A stretch of DNA of 64,000 nucleotides from Leptospira limi (GCF_026151395.1 NZ_JAMQPV010000001.1:992001-1056000), one strand, 5' to 3'; counted from the first letter of the stretch, positions 1-9,587 are shown. The notes: generated by a model not told the origin, from the sequence alone. Numbers and translations are program-made.

Positions 1-1830
1 CTTGTTCTTAATCGAAAGGAATGGGAGAAAAAATCATCGGACATTGTGATTTATTTTGTTCCCAAAGTCATTCCAAGTTCATCATGGGAATGGAAAAATC
101 GTTTTTTTAGCGGAATCAGTGAGTACTTTTTACCAGCGATTCAATATTTAAAAGCAGGTATACTTGCTAGTTTTATTTTGAAGGGACTTGAGGTTTTTAT
201 TCCTTTAGTCAACTTATACTTGATCGATGCTGTCTTATTACAGGAGAGTCGGGATTTTTTCTTACCAGTTATTGTGTCAGTAGTTGTATTAAGTTTGACA
301 CAGTCTTTTTTAGGGTATTTTCGATCGAACGTAATATTTTTTACAAGTAATCGAGTGAATCAAACAATCGCTATACGATTCTTGGTTAAATTAATTTCAC
401 TTCCGATTTCATTTTTTGAAAGAAATAGAAAGGGTGAAATTCTGAATCGTTGGGAAGAAATTGAATCGGTTATTTTATTTTTTTCAGACCAAGGTGCTAT
501 GAAAATCTTTGATCTGATTTTTAGTTCATTGGTTTTCGTTATATTCCTTTTTTTATCTCCAGTGTTATTAGCCATCATCATGTTATTTATCATACCAGAA
601 ATTTTGGTCTTACGTTTTTTATCACCCAAAATCATTGAAGAAACAAAAAAGGAATCATTAAAAAGAGCAGAAACTTTAAGTTATTTTATCGAATCAATCA
701 ATGGATTTGAAACGATAAAAAATTTAGGAGCAACATATTCACACAGATGGGATTTTGAGAAAAGACTAACAGCTCAATTAAATTCCGAAGGTAAAAAACT
801 ATTTTACTCCAATTTACTTTCAGCGAATACAGAGTTTTTTAAGCAGATAACGATAGTTATCGTTTTATTGGTTGGAAGTTTGTTGATTTTACATGACCAA
901 ATGACCTTGGGAACTTTATATGCCATTGTTGGATTGATCACATATATCCGAACGCCATTGATATCATTATATGAAGATTTTTTGAAGTTTCAAAAAGCAA
1001 ATGTAGCTTGGAATCGTCTCAGAAGTTTTGAATCCTTGGATAGTGAAATCTCTGATAAGGACAACTTATTCAAAGTTGATTTACCTGAGGTAAAAGGTAA
1101 TATTGAATTCAAAAATCTTTTTTTCGCTTATGACAGCCAAAAACCAGAATCAGGAATTCGTAATTTATCACTCAAAATTCAACCTGGAAAAAAAGTAGCC
1201 TTTGTTGGTCGTAGTGGTAGTGGCAAATCAACAATTATAAAATTATTGTTAGGATTATATAATCCAACCCAAGGTGAGATTTTAATAGATGAAATTCCAT
1301 TAAATGAAATTTGGTTACCAAGCTTACGAACCAAAATTGGTGTATGTTTCCAAGAAAATCCATTCATTTCAGGAACGGTTCGAGAGAATATATCCATCAC
1401 AAAACCAGAGGCAACACTTAGCGAAGTGGTTGAAGCCGCAAAACTTGCCTGCATCCATGATGATATTGTAAAATTACCTTTGGGATATGATACTGAATTT
1501 TCTGACCGAGGTTTTTTATTCTCAGGTGGCCAAAAACAAAGAATATCTTTAGCAAGATTATTTTTACAAAGGCCTAATTTGATTTTATTAGATGAACCAA
1601 CATCTTCTCTTGATAAAGAGACGGAATCACGTATTTTGTCACATATCAATTCTGTTTTTGCAAATTCTACGATCATTACGGTTGCTCATCGGTTGGATAC
1701 CATCAGAAATTATGACCAAATTTTTGTTTTAGAACGTGGAAAATTGGATTCGAAAGGGAATCACAAAGAGTTACTTTCCAAAGGTGGAATTTACCAATTA
1801 CTTCATTCCAAACAAGAAGCGATCCGATAA
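1..1830 (+). CDS. ABC transporter, fused permease/ATPase (5' partial)
   Basis: Exporter half-transporter with a membrane domain followed by a nucleotide-binding domain. The reading frame is open to the left edge of the window, so the gene starts upstream; the GTG at 46 lies mid-sequence and is unlikely to be the start. About six hydrophobic segments fill positions 150-1000. The ATPase domain has a Walker A (GRSGSGKST, from 1207), a signature FSGGQKQR (about 1519), a Walker B LILLDEPTSSLD (about 1576) and an H-loop TVAHRL. The layout matches bacteriocin/type I export ABC proteins, which often carry an N-terminal C39 peptidase-like domain; whether this one does lies outside the window. The TolC-family gene starts 8 bases downstream, which supports a tripartite exporter. 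The substrate is unknown. Confidence 0.88.
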   Translation, partial: LVLNRKEWEKKSSDIVIYFVPKVIPSSSWEWKNRFFSGISEYFLPAIQYLKAGILASFILKGLEVFIPLVNLYLIDAVLLQESRDFFLPVIVSVVVLSLTQSFLGYFRSNVIFFTSNRVNQTIAIRFLVKLISLPISFFERNRKGEILNRWEEIESVILFFSDQGAMKIFDLIFSSLVFVIFLFLSPVLLAIIMLFIIPEILVLRFLSPKIIEETKKESLKRAETLSYFIESINGFETIKNLGATYSHRWDFEKRLTAQLNSEGKKLFYSNLLSANTEFFKQITIVIVLLVGSLLILHDQMTLGTLYAIVGLITYIRTPLISLYEDFLKFQKANVAWNRLRSFESLDSEISDKDNLFKVDLPEVKGNIEFKNLFFAYDSQKPESGIRNLSLKIQPGKKVAFVGRSGSGKSTIIKLLLGLYNPTQGEILIDEIPLNEIWLPSLRTKIGVCFQENPFISGTVRENISITKPEATLSEVVEAAKLACIHDDIVKLPLGYDTEFSDRGFLFSGGQKQRISLARLFLQRPNLILLDEPTSSLDKETESRILSHINSVFANSTIITVAHRLDTIRNYDQIFVLERGKLDSKGNHKELLSKGGIYQLLHSKQEAIR

Positions 1831-1838
1831 TTCAATTA

Positions 1839-3197
1839 GTGACAAATTTTCGGAAAATTCTTAGTTTTATCATCCTACTAATTATGTCAAATTCACACCT
1901 TTTGGCAGAGGTGGTGAGTTTTTATGACTTACCAAAGTTAGTTGGAGAAAAATCGTATGAATTAAAATTAAAGGAAATGGAAATCCAACGTAAAAAAGTG
2001 GATATCGATTCACGAAACTTACGTTATTTACCATCTGTGAATTTGGAACATTCTCCTTTTTTTGAATCACTTCGAGGAGATGGATACAACCGAAAAGGTT
2101 GGAGTACAACATTAAATCTAAACTGGAATTTTATGGAGCAAGGTAATACAATCCTTACCAATATGATTCTAGAATTGGAATACGAACGATTACTTCTTGA
2201 ATATCGTGCTCTTTACCAAAAAGAACTTTTTGACCAAGCGTTTCAGTATGCCGAAACTTTAAAACTTTTGGCCTTTTACGATTATGATTTTTCTAATGAA
2301 TCAGATGCAGACAAACAATTTCAAACTGTACAAAAACTTTATAAACAGGGAATAGAATCTTATTTGGTAACTCAAAACTCAAAAGTAGACTATTTCTTTT
2401 ATAAATACAATGCGATTAAATCTAGACTTGACCAACAGAAAAGCCAATCAATTTTTAGAAGAAAATTTCTATTAAAAGATGTTACTTTAAAACAAATTCC
2501 AGAAAGAGAATACAAAATCCTTCCTCTTGAATCAACATTAGCTGAATATGAAAGAAATTTATCTGATGTGAATTTTGATTTAATTCTAACAGTCAATCAA
2601 ATCAAAATCTTAGAAATTCAAAAACAGGTTCGTTTCAATGAATTATGGGTTCCTGATTTTTTTGTAAACATATACAATCAAAATTCACGTGAATCTTTTT
2701 CTGGACTAAGTGGAACTTGGACTAATCCTGTGCAAGTATACGATTATAGTCGAAATGATTACAGTATTTATGCAAGATCATCTAATTCAGATTTGAATGT
2801 GGGAGGAAATTTTGGATTTCGATTTCCTCTATTCAATCGTTGGTTAGATAAAAATGAATTTGATAAATCCAAAATTGAAGTGAAACTAGCAAAGTCACAA
2901 TCTCAATTTTTAAGAGAAAACACCGGATTGTATTTGTTTGAACTAATCCAACAACACAATAATCTAGTTGAATTGTATGATATTTCTCGTGAAAGTAAAA
3001 GAATCGCAGAAGAAAATTATCAAATTATGGAAAAAGCATATAAAACAGGTTCGGCATCCATTATTGAATTACAAACAGTCGATAGGCGACTTCGGGATGT
3101 AATGCGTAATGAAATCCAAAATCGATATGATTTGATCCAATTAAGACTTCAGATTGGCCTTTTGTTAGGCGATACGATGAAGTTTTTAAATAATTAA
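1839..3197 (+). CDS. TolC-family outer-membrane efflux protein
   Basis: Outer-membrane channel component of an export system. The protein (452 aa, GTG start) begins with a signal peptide ending near LLA-EVV (residues 23-24), followed by long amphipathic helices and beta segments typical of the OEP fold. The C-terminal part (EENYQIMEKAYKTGSAS...ELQTVDRRLRD) is a recognisable TolC repeat: a helix, then the turn 'Y.TGSASIIELQ'. It lies 8 bases after the ABC transporter and is presumably cotranscribed with it. A periplasmic adaptor (HlyD type) is not visible here and may lie upstream of the window. It ends convergently with the next gene, overlapping it by 4 bases. Confidence 0.85.
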   Translation: MTNFRKILSFIILLIMSNSHLLAEVVSFYDLPKLVGEKSYELKLKEMEIQRKKVDIDSRNLRYLPSVNLEHSPFFESLRGDGYNRKGWSTTLNLNWNFMEQGNTILTNMILELEYERLLLEYRALYQKELFDQAFQYAETLKLLAFYDYDFSNESDADKQFQTVQKLYKQGIESYLVTQNSKVDYFFYKYNAIKSRLDQQKSQSIFRRKFLLKDVTLKQIPEREYKILPLESTLAEYERNLSDVNFDLILTVNQIKILEIQKQVRFNELWVPDFFVNIYNQNSRESFSGLSGTWTNPVQVYDYSRNDYSIYARSSNSDLNVGGNFGFRFPLFNRWLDKNEFDKSKIEVKLAKSQSQFLRENTGLYLFELIQQHNNLVELYDISRESKRIAEENYQIMEKAYKTGSASIIELQTVDRRLRDVMRNEIQNRYDLIQLRLQIGLLLGDTMKFLNN

Positions 3198-3556
3198 AGC
3201 CCAATTGGTGGTCTTTCCGAGATTATTTCTTTTTTACCAATCATTCCACACTTTTCTGTTTTCCATTGGTTCAATATTTCATCAGATTTGACTTTGTTTT
3301 TATAATGAATGTAAGGTGTAGTAAGGATTGGTGCTAAAAAAATTGGAGAAATTGCTGAATTGAGTAGAGATAGTGTTACCACAAGTCCTAAAGTTAAAGT
3401 GTTTTCATCAAAAACTTCAGTTACTTGTCGTTTGGTTTGGAAATAGTATGCCTTACATTCTTCTGTATGATTTGCAGGATGGAACGGAATACTCACACAA
3501 CCTACTAAAGATAAGATTGTTAGAATTATAGTGAAGATTCTAAGTTTTTTAAACAT
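3194..3556 (-). CDS. small lipoprotein, unknown function
   Basis: 120-residue exported protein. The N-terminus is a lipoprotein signal with Cys at residue 20 (LSLVGC). A hydrophobic stretch in the middle (about residues 60-82) could be a second membrane segment. I do not recognise a family. The start overlaps the end of the upstream lipoprotein gene by 31 bases, so the two are probably cotranscribed. Both are likely envelope proteins. Confidence 0.6.
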   Translation of the reverse strand: MFKKLRIFTIILTILSLVGCVSIPFHPANHTEECKAYYFQTKRQVTEVFDENTLTLGLVVTLSLLNSAISPIFLAPILTTPYIHYKNKVKSDEILNQWKTEKCGMIGKKEIISERPPIGL

Positions 3557-4113
3557 ACATTCACCGCTTCTAAATTTGTTTCTTCGATCATTCTATGAAA
3601 GTTTCTAACCTTAAAGAATCCGTAGAGAAATTCTTCTGCATTTCCTTTTTTGATGATAGTTTCTTCTTTTTGCAAATTTTTGTTTAAATAGAGTTTGTAA
3701 TGAAATTCGACCGAATATTCACCTAACCGATATTGAATGGGCCAGATCGCAGTGAATGGATATAAAGCAGGCCAAGTATACCACCAATTGTATCTGTCTG
3801 AAAAGTTTGTTTTCATTTCAACATCGATTGTATAAAAATCTTTAACTTCATTAGGATCCAATTCATTGTAAACCTTTGTGAATATTCCAGAGGATAGTAA
3901 ATGGCCTTTCCAAGCCATTCGCCATGCATCTGTGTAAACACCTCGATCTGCTGATAGTATTTCAAACTTACCGATGACTATAGGTAAATTTACTTTATTC
4001 CTAGAGAGATTGCCATTTTTGGTTGGCGGGGGGACTTGGCGAAGGTCAGCAGAACATTGGAATAAAAGGGATATGATGATAAGGGCGAAGTATTGTTTCA
4101 TTTTTGGAATCAT
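3526..4113 (-). CDS. lipoprotein, unknown function
   Basis: 195-residue predicted lipoprotein. The signal peptide ends at LLFQC (Cys 20 from the first Met). An alternative start four codons later at 4101 gives a more usual signal peptide (MKQYFALII). The mature part is rich in Trp and Tyr around residues 100-125 (RYNWWYTWPALYPFTAIWPIQYRLGEY), a pattern common in Leptospira exported proteins of unknown role. It is upstream of, and overlaps, another small lipoprotein gene. No functional motif was recognised. Confidence 0.65.
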   Translation of the reverse strand: MIPKMKQYFALIIISLLFQCSADLRQVPPPTKNGNLSRNKVNLPIVIGKFEILSADRGVYTDAWRMAWKGHLLSSGIFTKVYNELDPNEVKDFYTIDVEMKTNFSDRYNWWYTWPALYPFTAIWPIQYRLGEYSVEFHYKLYLNKNLQKEETIIKKGNAEEFLYGFFKVRNFHRMIEETNLEAVNVCLKNLESSL

Positions 4114-4150
4114 AAAATAATCACTTTGGTTGAGGAATCAATCCATTTTC

Positions 4151-5713
4151 TTATTTGGTGAATTGGCCTGTGAGCGCAGCTTCAGCACATTTCATACCAT
4201 CAATGGCAGCTGATACAATACCACCTGCATACCCTGCACCTTCACCACAAGGATACAATCCGAGAGTCGTAATGTGTTCTAAGGTTTCTGGATTTCTCGG
4301 AATCTGAATTGGAGAAGATGTCCGTGTTTCAGGAGCATGGAGGATCGCTTCATTCGTAAAATAACCTTTCATAGAAGAATCAAACTCTTTGAAACCTTTT
4401 TGGAGAGCATCTACAATGAGTGGAGGCAGAACTTCCGCTAATGAAACAGAAACAAGCCCTGGAGTATAGGAAGTTTTAGGTAAATCTGAGGATACAATGT
4501 TCTTTGTAAAATCGACCATTCGTTGGGCAGGTGCTTTTTGTGTTCCCCCATTGATTGAAAAGGCTTTTTGTTCAATCGATGATTGGTATTGTAAGGCAGA
4601 AAAAACTCCAAAGGATTCAAAAGATTTAAAATCATCTAATCGAAGTTCTACGACAATTCCTGAATTGGCTGTTGGTCTAGAACGTTCTGCACTAGACCAA
4701 CCATTGGTGACTACTTCTCCTGGTTTTGTGGCACATGGTGCAATCACTCCGCCTGGACACATACAAAAACTATAAACACCACGACCATTGATTTGTTTTA
4801 CTAATGAATATTCAGATGCGGGTAATATAGGATTCTTTGTCTGGCAATGGTACTGGATGGAATCGATTAAACTTTGTGGGTGTTCCACTCGAACACCTAC
4901 GGCAAGTGGTTTTGTATGAATTTCGATTCCCTTCTCATGTAATAACTGAAATATTTCGCGACCGGAGTGACCCGTTGCAATGATGACTTTTTTTGCCATC
5001 CATTTTTGACCATCTGCCGATTTAACTCCAGTGATCGAATTTCCATTCATGATAAGATCAGTGACTCTTGTGTGAAAATGGATTTCTCCACCAGCAGAGA
5101 GAATACATTCTCTTATACTCTGAATGATTCTGGGTAGTTTATTTGTTCCAATATGAGGATGAGCGTCGACTAAGATTTGTTTTGTGGCACCAAATGAAAC
5201 TAAATACTCAAGAACTTTTCGGATATTACCCCTTTTTTTGGATCGAGTATAAAGTTTTCCATCAGAATAAGTTCCAGCACCACCTTCGCCAAAACAATAA
5301 TTAGAATCTTCATTCACAACATGGTGTACATTGATGCCACGTAGATCAGAAACTCTATCTTTTACATTTTTCCCTCTTTCCAGAATGATTGGCTTTTTAC
5401 CAAGTTCTAATGCACGCAAGGCGGCAAATAAACCAGCAGGACCTGCTCCAATGATGAGGATTGGTTCTTCCAGTTTTACATTTTGAAAATCAGGAATGGA
5501 ATATTGAAAAGGTATAAATTCTTCATTGATGTAAACATCTAATCTTAATTGATACACAACTTGTTTTTGTCTTGCATCAATGGACCTAGCTGTACATTCA
5601 ATATGTTTGATTTCTTGTTTCGGAATTTTATTCTGTTTGGATACAAATTGTAAAAGGTGATCCGGATTGGAGGCTATCTCAGGTGTAACTCGGACATTTA
5701 ATTCTAATTTCAA
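4151..5713 (-). CDS. FAD-dependent oxidoreductase (COG2509-type dehydrogenase)
   Basis: Soluble flavoprotein of 520 residues. An N-terminal region of about 85 residues precedes a Rossmann dinucleotide-binding motif (IIGAGPAGLFAALRALELG) and a following acidic residue (IILERG), which bind FAD. A second nucleotide-related motif (VIIATGHSGREIF) and a C-terminal FAD-contact stretch (GLYPCGEGAGYAGGIVSAAIDG) match the large uncharacterised FAD-dependent dehydrogenase family. The substrate is unknown. It is a single gene with spacing on both sides. Confidence 0.82.
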   Translation of the reverse strand: MKLELNVRVTPEIASNPDHLLQFVSKQNKIPKQEIKHIECTARSIDARQKQVVYQLRLDVYINEEFIPFQYSIPDFQNVKLEEPILIIGAGPAGLFAALRALELGKKPIILERGKNVKDRVSDLRGINVHHVVNEDSNYCFGEGGAGTYSDGKLYTRSKKRGNIRKVLEYLVSFGATKQILVDAHPHIGTNKLPRIIQSIRECILSAGGEIHFHTRVTDLIMNGNSITGVKSADGQKWMAKKVIIATGHSGREIFQLLHEKGIEIHTKPLAVGVRVEHPQSLIDSIQYHCQTKNPILPASEYSLVKQINGRGVYSFCMCPGGVIAPCATKPGEVVTNGWSSAERSRPTANSGIVVELRLDDFKSFESFGVFSALQYQSSIEQKAFSINGGTQKAPAQRMVDFTKNIVSSDLPKTSYTPGLVSVSLAEVLPPLIVDALQKGFKEFDSSMKGYFTNEAILHAPETRTSSPIQIPRNPETLEHITTLGLYPCGEGAGYAGGIVSAAIDGMKCAEAALTGQFTK

Positions 5714-5784
5714 TGTATTTCACTAAACTCAGTTGATCGATTCAAGAAAAAGAAATCCAATTCAGAAATTGAAGAGAACAATTC

Positions 5785-6396
5785 TTATGAATTCTGATCT
5801 AAGGATTGTTTCATTAATTTGGCAATCGCTTTTTCATTTTCACCAGGCATTCTCTCAAGATTCTCAATCACTCGTAACCTTCGTTCCATTGAGTGGTTTT
5901 GGCTTAACTTCTTTTTTCCTTCCATTTCTGTGATTTGAATTCGAAACGGAACAATTCCTTTTTGTAATCCGATCAAATAATCCTTATCAACTTCACTTAG
6001 TTTGTAACTCGAGTCGTTAGATTCAAATGTCTCTACGAGTGTTTTTAAACTTTTTTGAATTTCTAGAGGATCTTCCATATAAGTTAAAATCCCTTTGATA
6101 TGAACTGCGGTATAATTCCATGTAGGAACGGAATGATTGGTTTCATACCAAGAAGGTGAGATGTAAGAATGAGGACCAGAAAATAGACAAAGGACCTCTT
6201 GGCTTAGAGAATGTTTCAGAGGATTTGGTTTTGCAAAATGTCCAATCAGAAACTTTTGGTCTTCAGAAAGCAACAGAGGTAAATGAGTCGCTTCCATCTT
6301 CCCATCAAGATTTGAGACGAGTATTGCAAATGCATTTTCTTTTACAAAATCAAGTATGGAAGAAGGATCCATTCGAAAATGTTCGGGAATGTACAT
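5785..6396 (-). CDS. PaiB-like FMN-binding protein
   Basis: About 203 residues, starting at the ATG at 6396, which has AGAGG nine bases upstream; a GTG directly before it is less likely. It begins MYIPEHFRM and contains the conserved THLPLL and PHSYISPSWY...VPTWNYTAVH motifs of the PaiB family (split-barrel flavin-binding fold). In Bacillus, PaiB was linked to repression of protease and sporulation genes, but the fold suggests flavin binding. Leptospira does not sporulate, so the role here is unknown. Confidence 0.85.
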   Translation of the reverse strand: MYIPEHFRMDPSSILDFVKENAFAILVSNLDGKMEATHLPLLLSEDQKFLIGHFAKPNPLKHSLSQEVLCLFSGPHSYISPSWYETNHSVPTWNYTAVHIKGILTYMEDPLEIQKSLKTLVETFESNDSSYKLSEVDKDYLIGLQKGIVPFRIQITEMEGKKKLSQNHSMERRLRVIENLERMPGENEKAIAKLMKQSLDQNS

Positions 6397-6424
6397 CACA
6401 GTTTACCTCTCTAGAATAGTTTCT

Positions 6425-6874
6425 TTAATTTGATTTCCAGAAATAGGATAAAAATTCCGTTTCCTCTACAAATCCTTCTTTTTCATATAAGGATCTAGCT
6501 TCTTTATTGTGAATCGATGTTGATAATTCTAAGCCTTTTCCTTGGAATGAATTTGTGAAAGATTTTGCTTCATTGATCAACAGTTTGGCGATTCCTTGTT
6601 TTCTATTTTCAGATTTAACATATAAATCATTTAGAATGTATGAACGTTGCATCGAAATGGAGGAAAAAACGGGATACAATTGAGTGAACCCTAAAAAATT
6701 TCCAGTATTTGGGTCTTCTGCTAGAAATAGAACTGATTGTCCGTGTTCCATTCTGTCTAGTAAATACCGTGAAGCACCTGCTAAATTACTTTTTTGGCCA
6801 TAAAACTGACGATATAAATCGAATAGTTCTGCGAGTTTGGAAATGTCTTGATAGTTAGCTTGTCTGATTTTCAT
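6425..6874 (-). CDS. GNAT-family N-acetyltransferase
   Basis: 149 residues spanning one acetyltransferase domain. The acetyl-CoA pyrophosphate loop is the segment NRKQGIAKLLINEA (about residues 92-105), preceded by the beta strand LNDLYV. The C-terminal strand pattern (SLYEKEGFVEE) is also typical of the family. Its start overlaps the end of the upstream membrane-protein gene by 20 bases, so the two are likely cotranscribed. The acceptor substrate cannot be told from sequence. Confidence 0.85.
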   Translation of the reverse strand: MKIRQANYQDISKLAELFDLYRQFYGQKSNLAGASRYLLDRMEHGQSVLFLAEDPNTGNFLGFTQLYPVFSSISMQRSYILNDLYVKSENRKQGIAKLLINEAKSFTNSFQGKGLELSTSIHNKEARSLYEKEGFVEETEFLSYFWKSN

Positions 6875-7271
6875 ATTTTAATACCAATGTGAAGCTAATC
6901 ACTGATAAAACGGCAGTGATAGGTGTAGCCAGTAAAGTTTCTAAATTTGTAACGGCAACTATATTCCCGATTGTATTCATAAAAAATACAGCGGAGATAA
7001 ATCCGAATATGATACGGATCCATATCGGAACCAAACCATTGTTCATGTATTGTAGGTATAAATAACTACAATACACAAAAAAAACATTAGCAATCAATGA
7101 TATGCTTTCCATTAGATACATCTCTTCGATCGACTGAAGTCTTCCTCCCCAAAGGTATTGGTAAGGAATTATCTGTAATAACGCAAATATATGAAAGAGT
7201 GATGCCAAGGAGAAAATTACAAATAAGATTTTACTTGTGATGGTTCTTGTTTTCTTAGATGGGTTCCACAT
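6855..7271 (-). CDS. four-helix membrane protein, unknown
   Basis: 138 residues with four hydrophobic segments (about 10-32, 48-72, 84-104 and 112-132), consistent with a small inner-membrane protein. No conserved catalytic motif was recognised. It sits between a DinB-like gene (1 base away) and a GNAT gene (overlap 20 bases), suggesting one transcript DinB-like > membrane protein > GNAT. Confidence 0.6.
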   Translation of the reverse strand: MWNPSKKTRTITSKILFVIFSLASLFHIFALLQIIPYQYLWGGRLQSIEEMYLMESISLIANVFFVYCSYLYLQYMNNGLVPIWIRIIFGFISAVFFMNTIGNIVAVTNLETLLATPITAVLSVISFTLVLKYENQTS

Positions 7272-7272
7272 T

Positions 7273-7770
7273 TCATTTTCCTAATGATTGCAAATAATAA
7301 ACATAATCTATTTCTGGAGCGATACCACCTAAATGTGTGATGGCAGCTGTGATTTGTCCCCGATGGTGGGTTCTATGATTCATATTATGTTGAACAACAT
7401 CACAGTACAATAGTTCGGCTTCGAATCCTCGCATGGTTTTGTAACGAAAGACATTTTGCCAGCTTGAATCATCGAAATTCTGAATCCAACCATTCCACTT
7501 TCCAATATGAATTTGGAGTTGTTCTTTTAGCTTGTCCTTATTTGTTTCCAATTCTTCGCCAAGCGATGTTGGAACATAAACTTCACCAGAGAGTCTTGAG
7601 AACCATACTTTTTCGACAACTAACAAGTGATTGAGTGTTCCATGGATTGACTTAAAAAACAAACCAACATCTTTTTTGTATTCATCATCGGATAACTTTT
7701 CGATGGAATGGTAGAGAAGATTTGTAGCCCAAAGGTGGTAATCATTGTTCCGAAGGAAAAAATCTTTCAT
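7273..7770 (-). CDS. DinB/YfiT-family protein
   Basis: 165 residues forming the four-helix bundle pattern of the DinB superfamily. Three metal-binding His are expected: one is in the first helices (SIHGTLNHLLVVEKVWFSRL, typical of helix 2) and others are in the C-terminal HNMNHRTHHRGQI motif, which is diagnostic. Members are metal-binding proteins, some of them thiol-dependent transferases and others of unknown role. It is probably the first gene of a three-gene transcript. Confidence 0.85.
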   Translation of the reverse strand: MKDFFLRNNDYHLWATNLLYHSIEKLSDDEYKKDVGLFFKSIHGTLNHLLVVEKVWFSRLSGEVYVPTSLGEELETNKDKLKEQLQIHIGKWNGWIQNFDDSSWQNVFRYKTMRGFEAELLYCDVVQHNMNHRTHHRGQITAAITHLGGIAPEIDYVYYLQSLGK

Positions 7771-7853
7771 AAAGAAAGAATTTTCATTATTATTTTAGGA
7801 GACAATGAGAAATTTATATTTTGTTTCTTTTGGTTACGGATTCGACAACAATC

Positions 7854-9026
7854 CTAACGGTAAATAATAAAACTAACTGCGACTGTAGCGATGACCACTA
7901 ACCAGGAAGGAAATTTCCAAAACTCCAAAAGTAAAAATCCCACAACCACAAGTGCAAAGTCTTTTGGTGCATACACTGCGCTTGTCCAAACTGGATTGTA
8001 AAAGGCTGCTAGTAAGATTCCCACAACGGATGCATTGATCCCTAACATAACCTTTCGGATCCATAGATTTTCTCGCAATTGTTCCCAAAAAGGTAAAGCT
8101 CCCACAATGAGTAAAAATGAAGGAAGGAATGCTGCCACCAAACAAATGATAGCCCCATACCATCCGTTTGGTGATATTGATGATACAGCTCCTAAATAAC
8201 CACTAAATGCGAATAAAGGTCCAGGGATTGCATTTGATAACCCATAGCCTGCCATAAATAAATCATTACTCACCCATCCAGTTGGGACAACTTCCGCTTG
8301 TAATAAAGGCAGTACAACATGTCCACCTCCAAACACAAGTGCTCCTGCGCGATAAAAGCTATCAAGATACTGAACCTCTGTTGTATTTGAAACATTTCGT
8401 AAAAGTGGAAATAGGAATAGAAAAATAAAAAAGAGTGATAAAAATAGGAAACCAATCAACTTTTTGCCAGTTTGGATCGGTTCGTGTGGTAATGTTTCAT
8501 TTGATTTGAGAAAATAAACTCCAAACAAGCCAGAGAAAATCAGAAGTGAGATTTGTAAAACTGCTGAACTATAGAGTAATAATATAACACATGTTATGAT
8601 GGCAATAGTTAACCTCTCTTTATCCGGACAAAGTTTTTTCCCCATTCCTAGGATCGCTTGCGCTACTACAGCCACAGCTACAACTTTTAACCCATGTAAC
8701 CAGTGTTTATGATTTGAAACATCAATTGTCCCTAAACCTAGACCAAACAATACCAGAATCAAAAAAGAAGGTAATGTAAATCCAATCCAAGAAAGGATAG
8801 CGCCCAATATCCCAGCACGAGAATGTCCAATTGCCATGCCCACCTGGCTACTGGCTGGTCCTGGTAAAAATTGGCATAAGGCGACTAAGTCAGTATATGC
8901 ATGAGCACTGATCCATTTTTTTTTGGTCACGTATTCATCATGGAAGTAACTCAAATGGGCAATGGGACCACCAAACGAAGTACATCCGAGTTTGAGCGCA
9001 GTGAAGAAAATTTGTAATAGTTTCAT
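7854..9026 (-). CDS. chrA: chromate transporter ChrA
   Basis: 390-residue inner-membrane protein with two homologous CHR halves. The first half starts with FTALKLGCTSFGGPIAHLSY and contains LCQFLPGPASSQ; the second has GALVFGGGHVVLPLL and GLSNAIPGPLFAFSGY. These paired GG..H/PGP motifs define the long-chain CHR family, which exports chromate and is thought to work as an antiporter. It lies 27 bases downstream of a padR gene, an arrangement that suggests regulation by that repressor. The actual substrate was not tested. Confidence 0.93.
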   Translation of the reverse strand: MKLLQIFFTALKLGCTSFGGPIAHLSYFHDEYVTKKKWISAHAYTDLVALCQFLPGPASSQVGMAIGHSRAGILGAILSWIGFTLPSFLILVLFGLGLGTIDVSNHKHWLHGLKVVAVAVVAQAILGMGKKLCPDKERLTIAIITCVILLLYSSAVLQISLLIFSGLFGVYFLKSNETLPHEPIQTGKKLIGFLFLSLFFIFLFLFPLLRNVSNTTEVQYLDSFYRAGALVFGGGHVVLPLLQAEVVPTGWVSNDLFMAGYGLSNAIPGPLFAFSGYLGAVSSISPNGWYGAIICLVAAFLPSFLLIVGALPFWEQLRENLWIRKVMLGINASVVGILLAAFYNPVWTSAVYAPKDFALVVVGFLLLEFWKFPSWLVVIATVAVSFIIYR

Positions 9027-9053
9027 ATTTGTCCTATTTTATTTTGTTTCCAT

Positions 9054-9353
9054 TTAATTAAGTATTTCACCAATCAATTCTTTGAGTTTTATTTTTGCGG
9101 AAGTAAGTTCTTTTTTACCTTTTGGTGTGATACGATAGAATTTACGTTTTACCTTACCCGATTGTTCAATGCGGGAACGAATGAGTCCTTTTTCTTCTAG
9201 GTGTTTTAAAAGTGGATACAAAGAACCTGGACTAATTTTATAACCATGTTCTCGCAATTCTTCCATCATCCAAACACCGTAAATTTCTTGGTTTAAACAG
9301 TGGTGTAAAATATGAATTTTGATAAAACTGGAAAAAAATTCATTAATTCGCAT
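9054..9353 (-). CDS. PadR-family transcriptional regulator
   Basis: 99 residues, essentially one winged helix-turn-helix. The conserved PadR core is present: ILHHCLNQEIYGVWMMEEL, then SPGSLYPLLKHLEEKGLI, then the wing RKFYRITPKGKKEL. It is first in a probable two-gene operon with chrA. A perfect 14-bp palindrome starts 12 bases upstream of the start codon and is a likely autoregulatory operator. The effector may be chromate, inferred from context only. Confidence 0.9.
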   Translation of the reverse strand: MRINEFFSSFIKIHILHHCLNQEIYGVWMMEELREHGYKISPGSLYPLLKHLEEKGLIRSRIEQSGKVKRKFYRITPKGKKELTSAKIKLKELIGEILN

Positions 9354-9364
9354 TCAAAATCAAA

Positions 9365-9378
9365 TTACGATATCGTAA
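9365..9378. promoter_or_regulatory. 14-bp perfect palindrome, candidate PadR operator
   Basis: TTACGATATCGTAA reads the same on both strands. It lies 12 bases upstream of the padR start codon, where a repressor would block transcription of padR-chrA. The binding assignment is inferred from position. Confidence 0.55.
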
Positions 9379-9451
9379 ATTGATAGTCAAATGAAAAATG
9401 TTTACCTTTTAGATAGAATGAATCCAATTTGAGATTGTTACAAAGAGAAGT

Positions 9452-9557
9452 GGGGCGCCTCGAAATGGATTTGGAATCGAAACCAATTCTAAACCGACCG
9501 CGCCTTCCGTTCCAATCTTTCCGTTCCGGAAAGGATTTCCACTACAGTCGCTGGCGC
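9452..9557 (+). repeat. dispersed structured repeat, copy 1 (divergent, opposite orientation)
   Basis: Begins GGGGCGCC and ends GGCGC. It contains the family core CCAATCTTTCCG...GGAAAGGATTTCC, a hairpin with a 7-bp stem at 9517-9533. Relative to the other three copies it is inverted, longer, and has different stem bases that still pair. It lies 30 bases past the stop codon of the minus-strand phytanoyl-CoA dioxygenase-like gene. The whole 9354-9587 gap has no credible gene; a reading frame across it is an artefact of the repeat. Confidence 0.65.
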
Positions 9558-9587
9558 AAAGAGGTTGGATTGGAATAAGAAGCAGAT

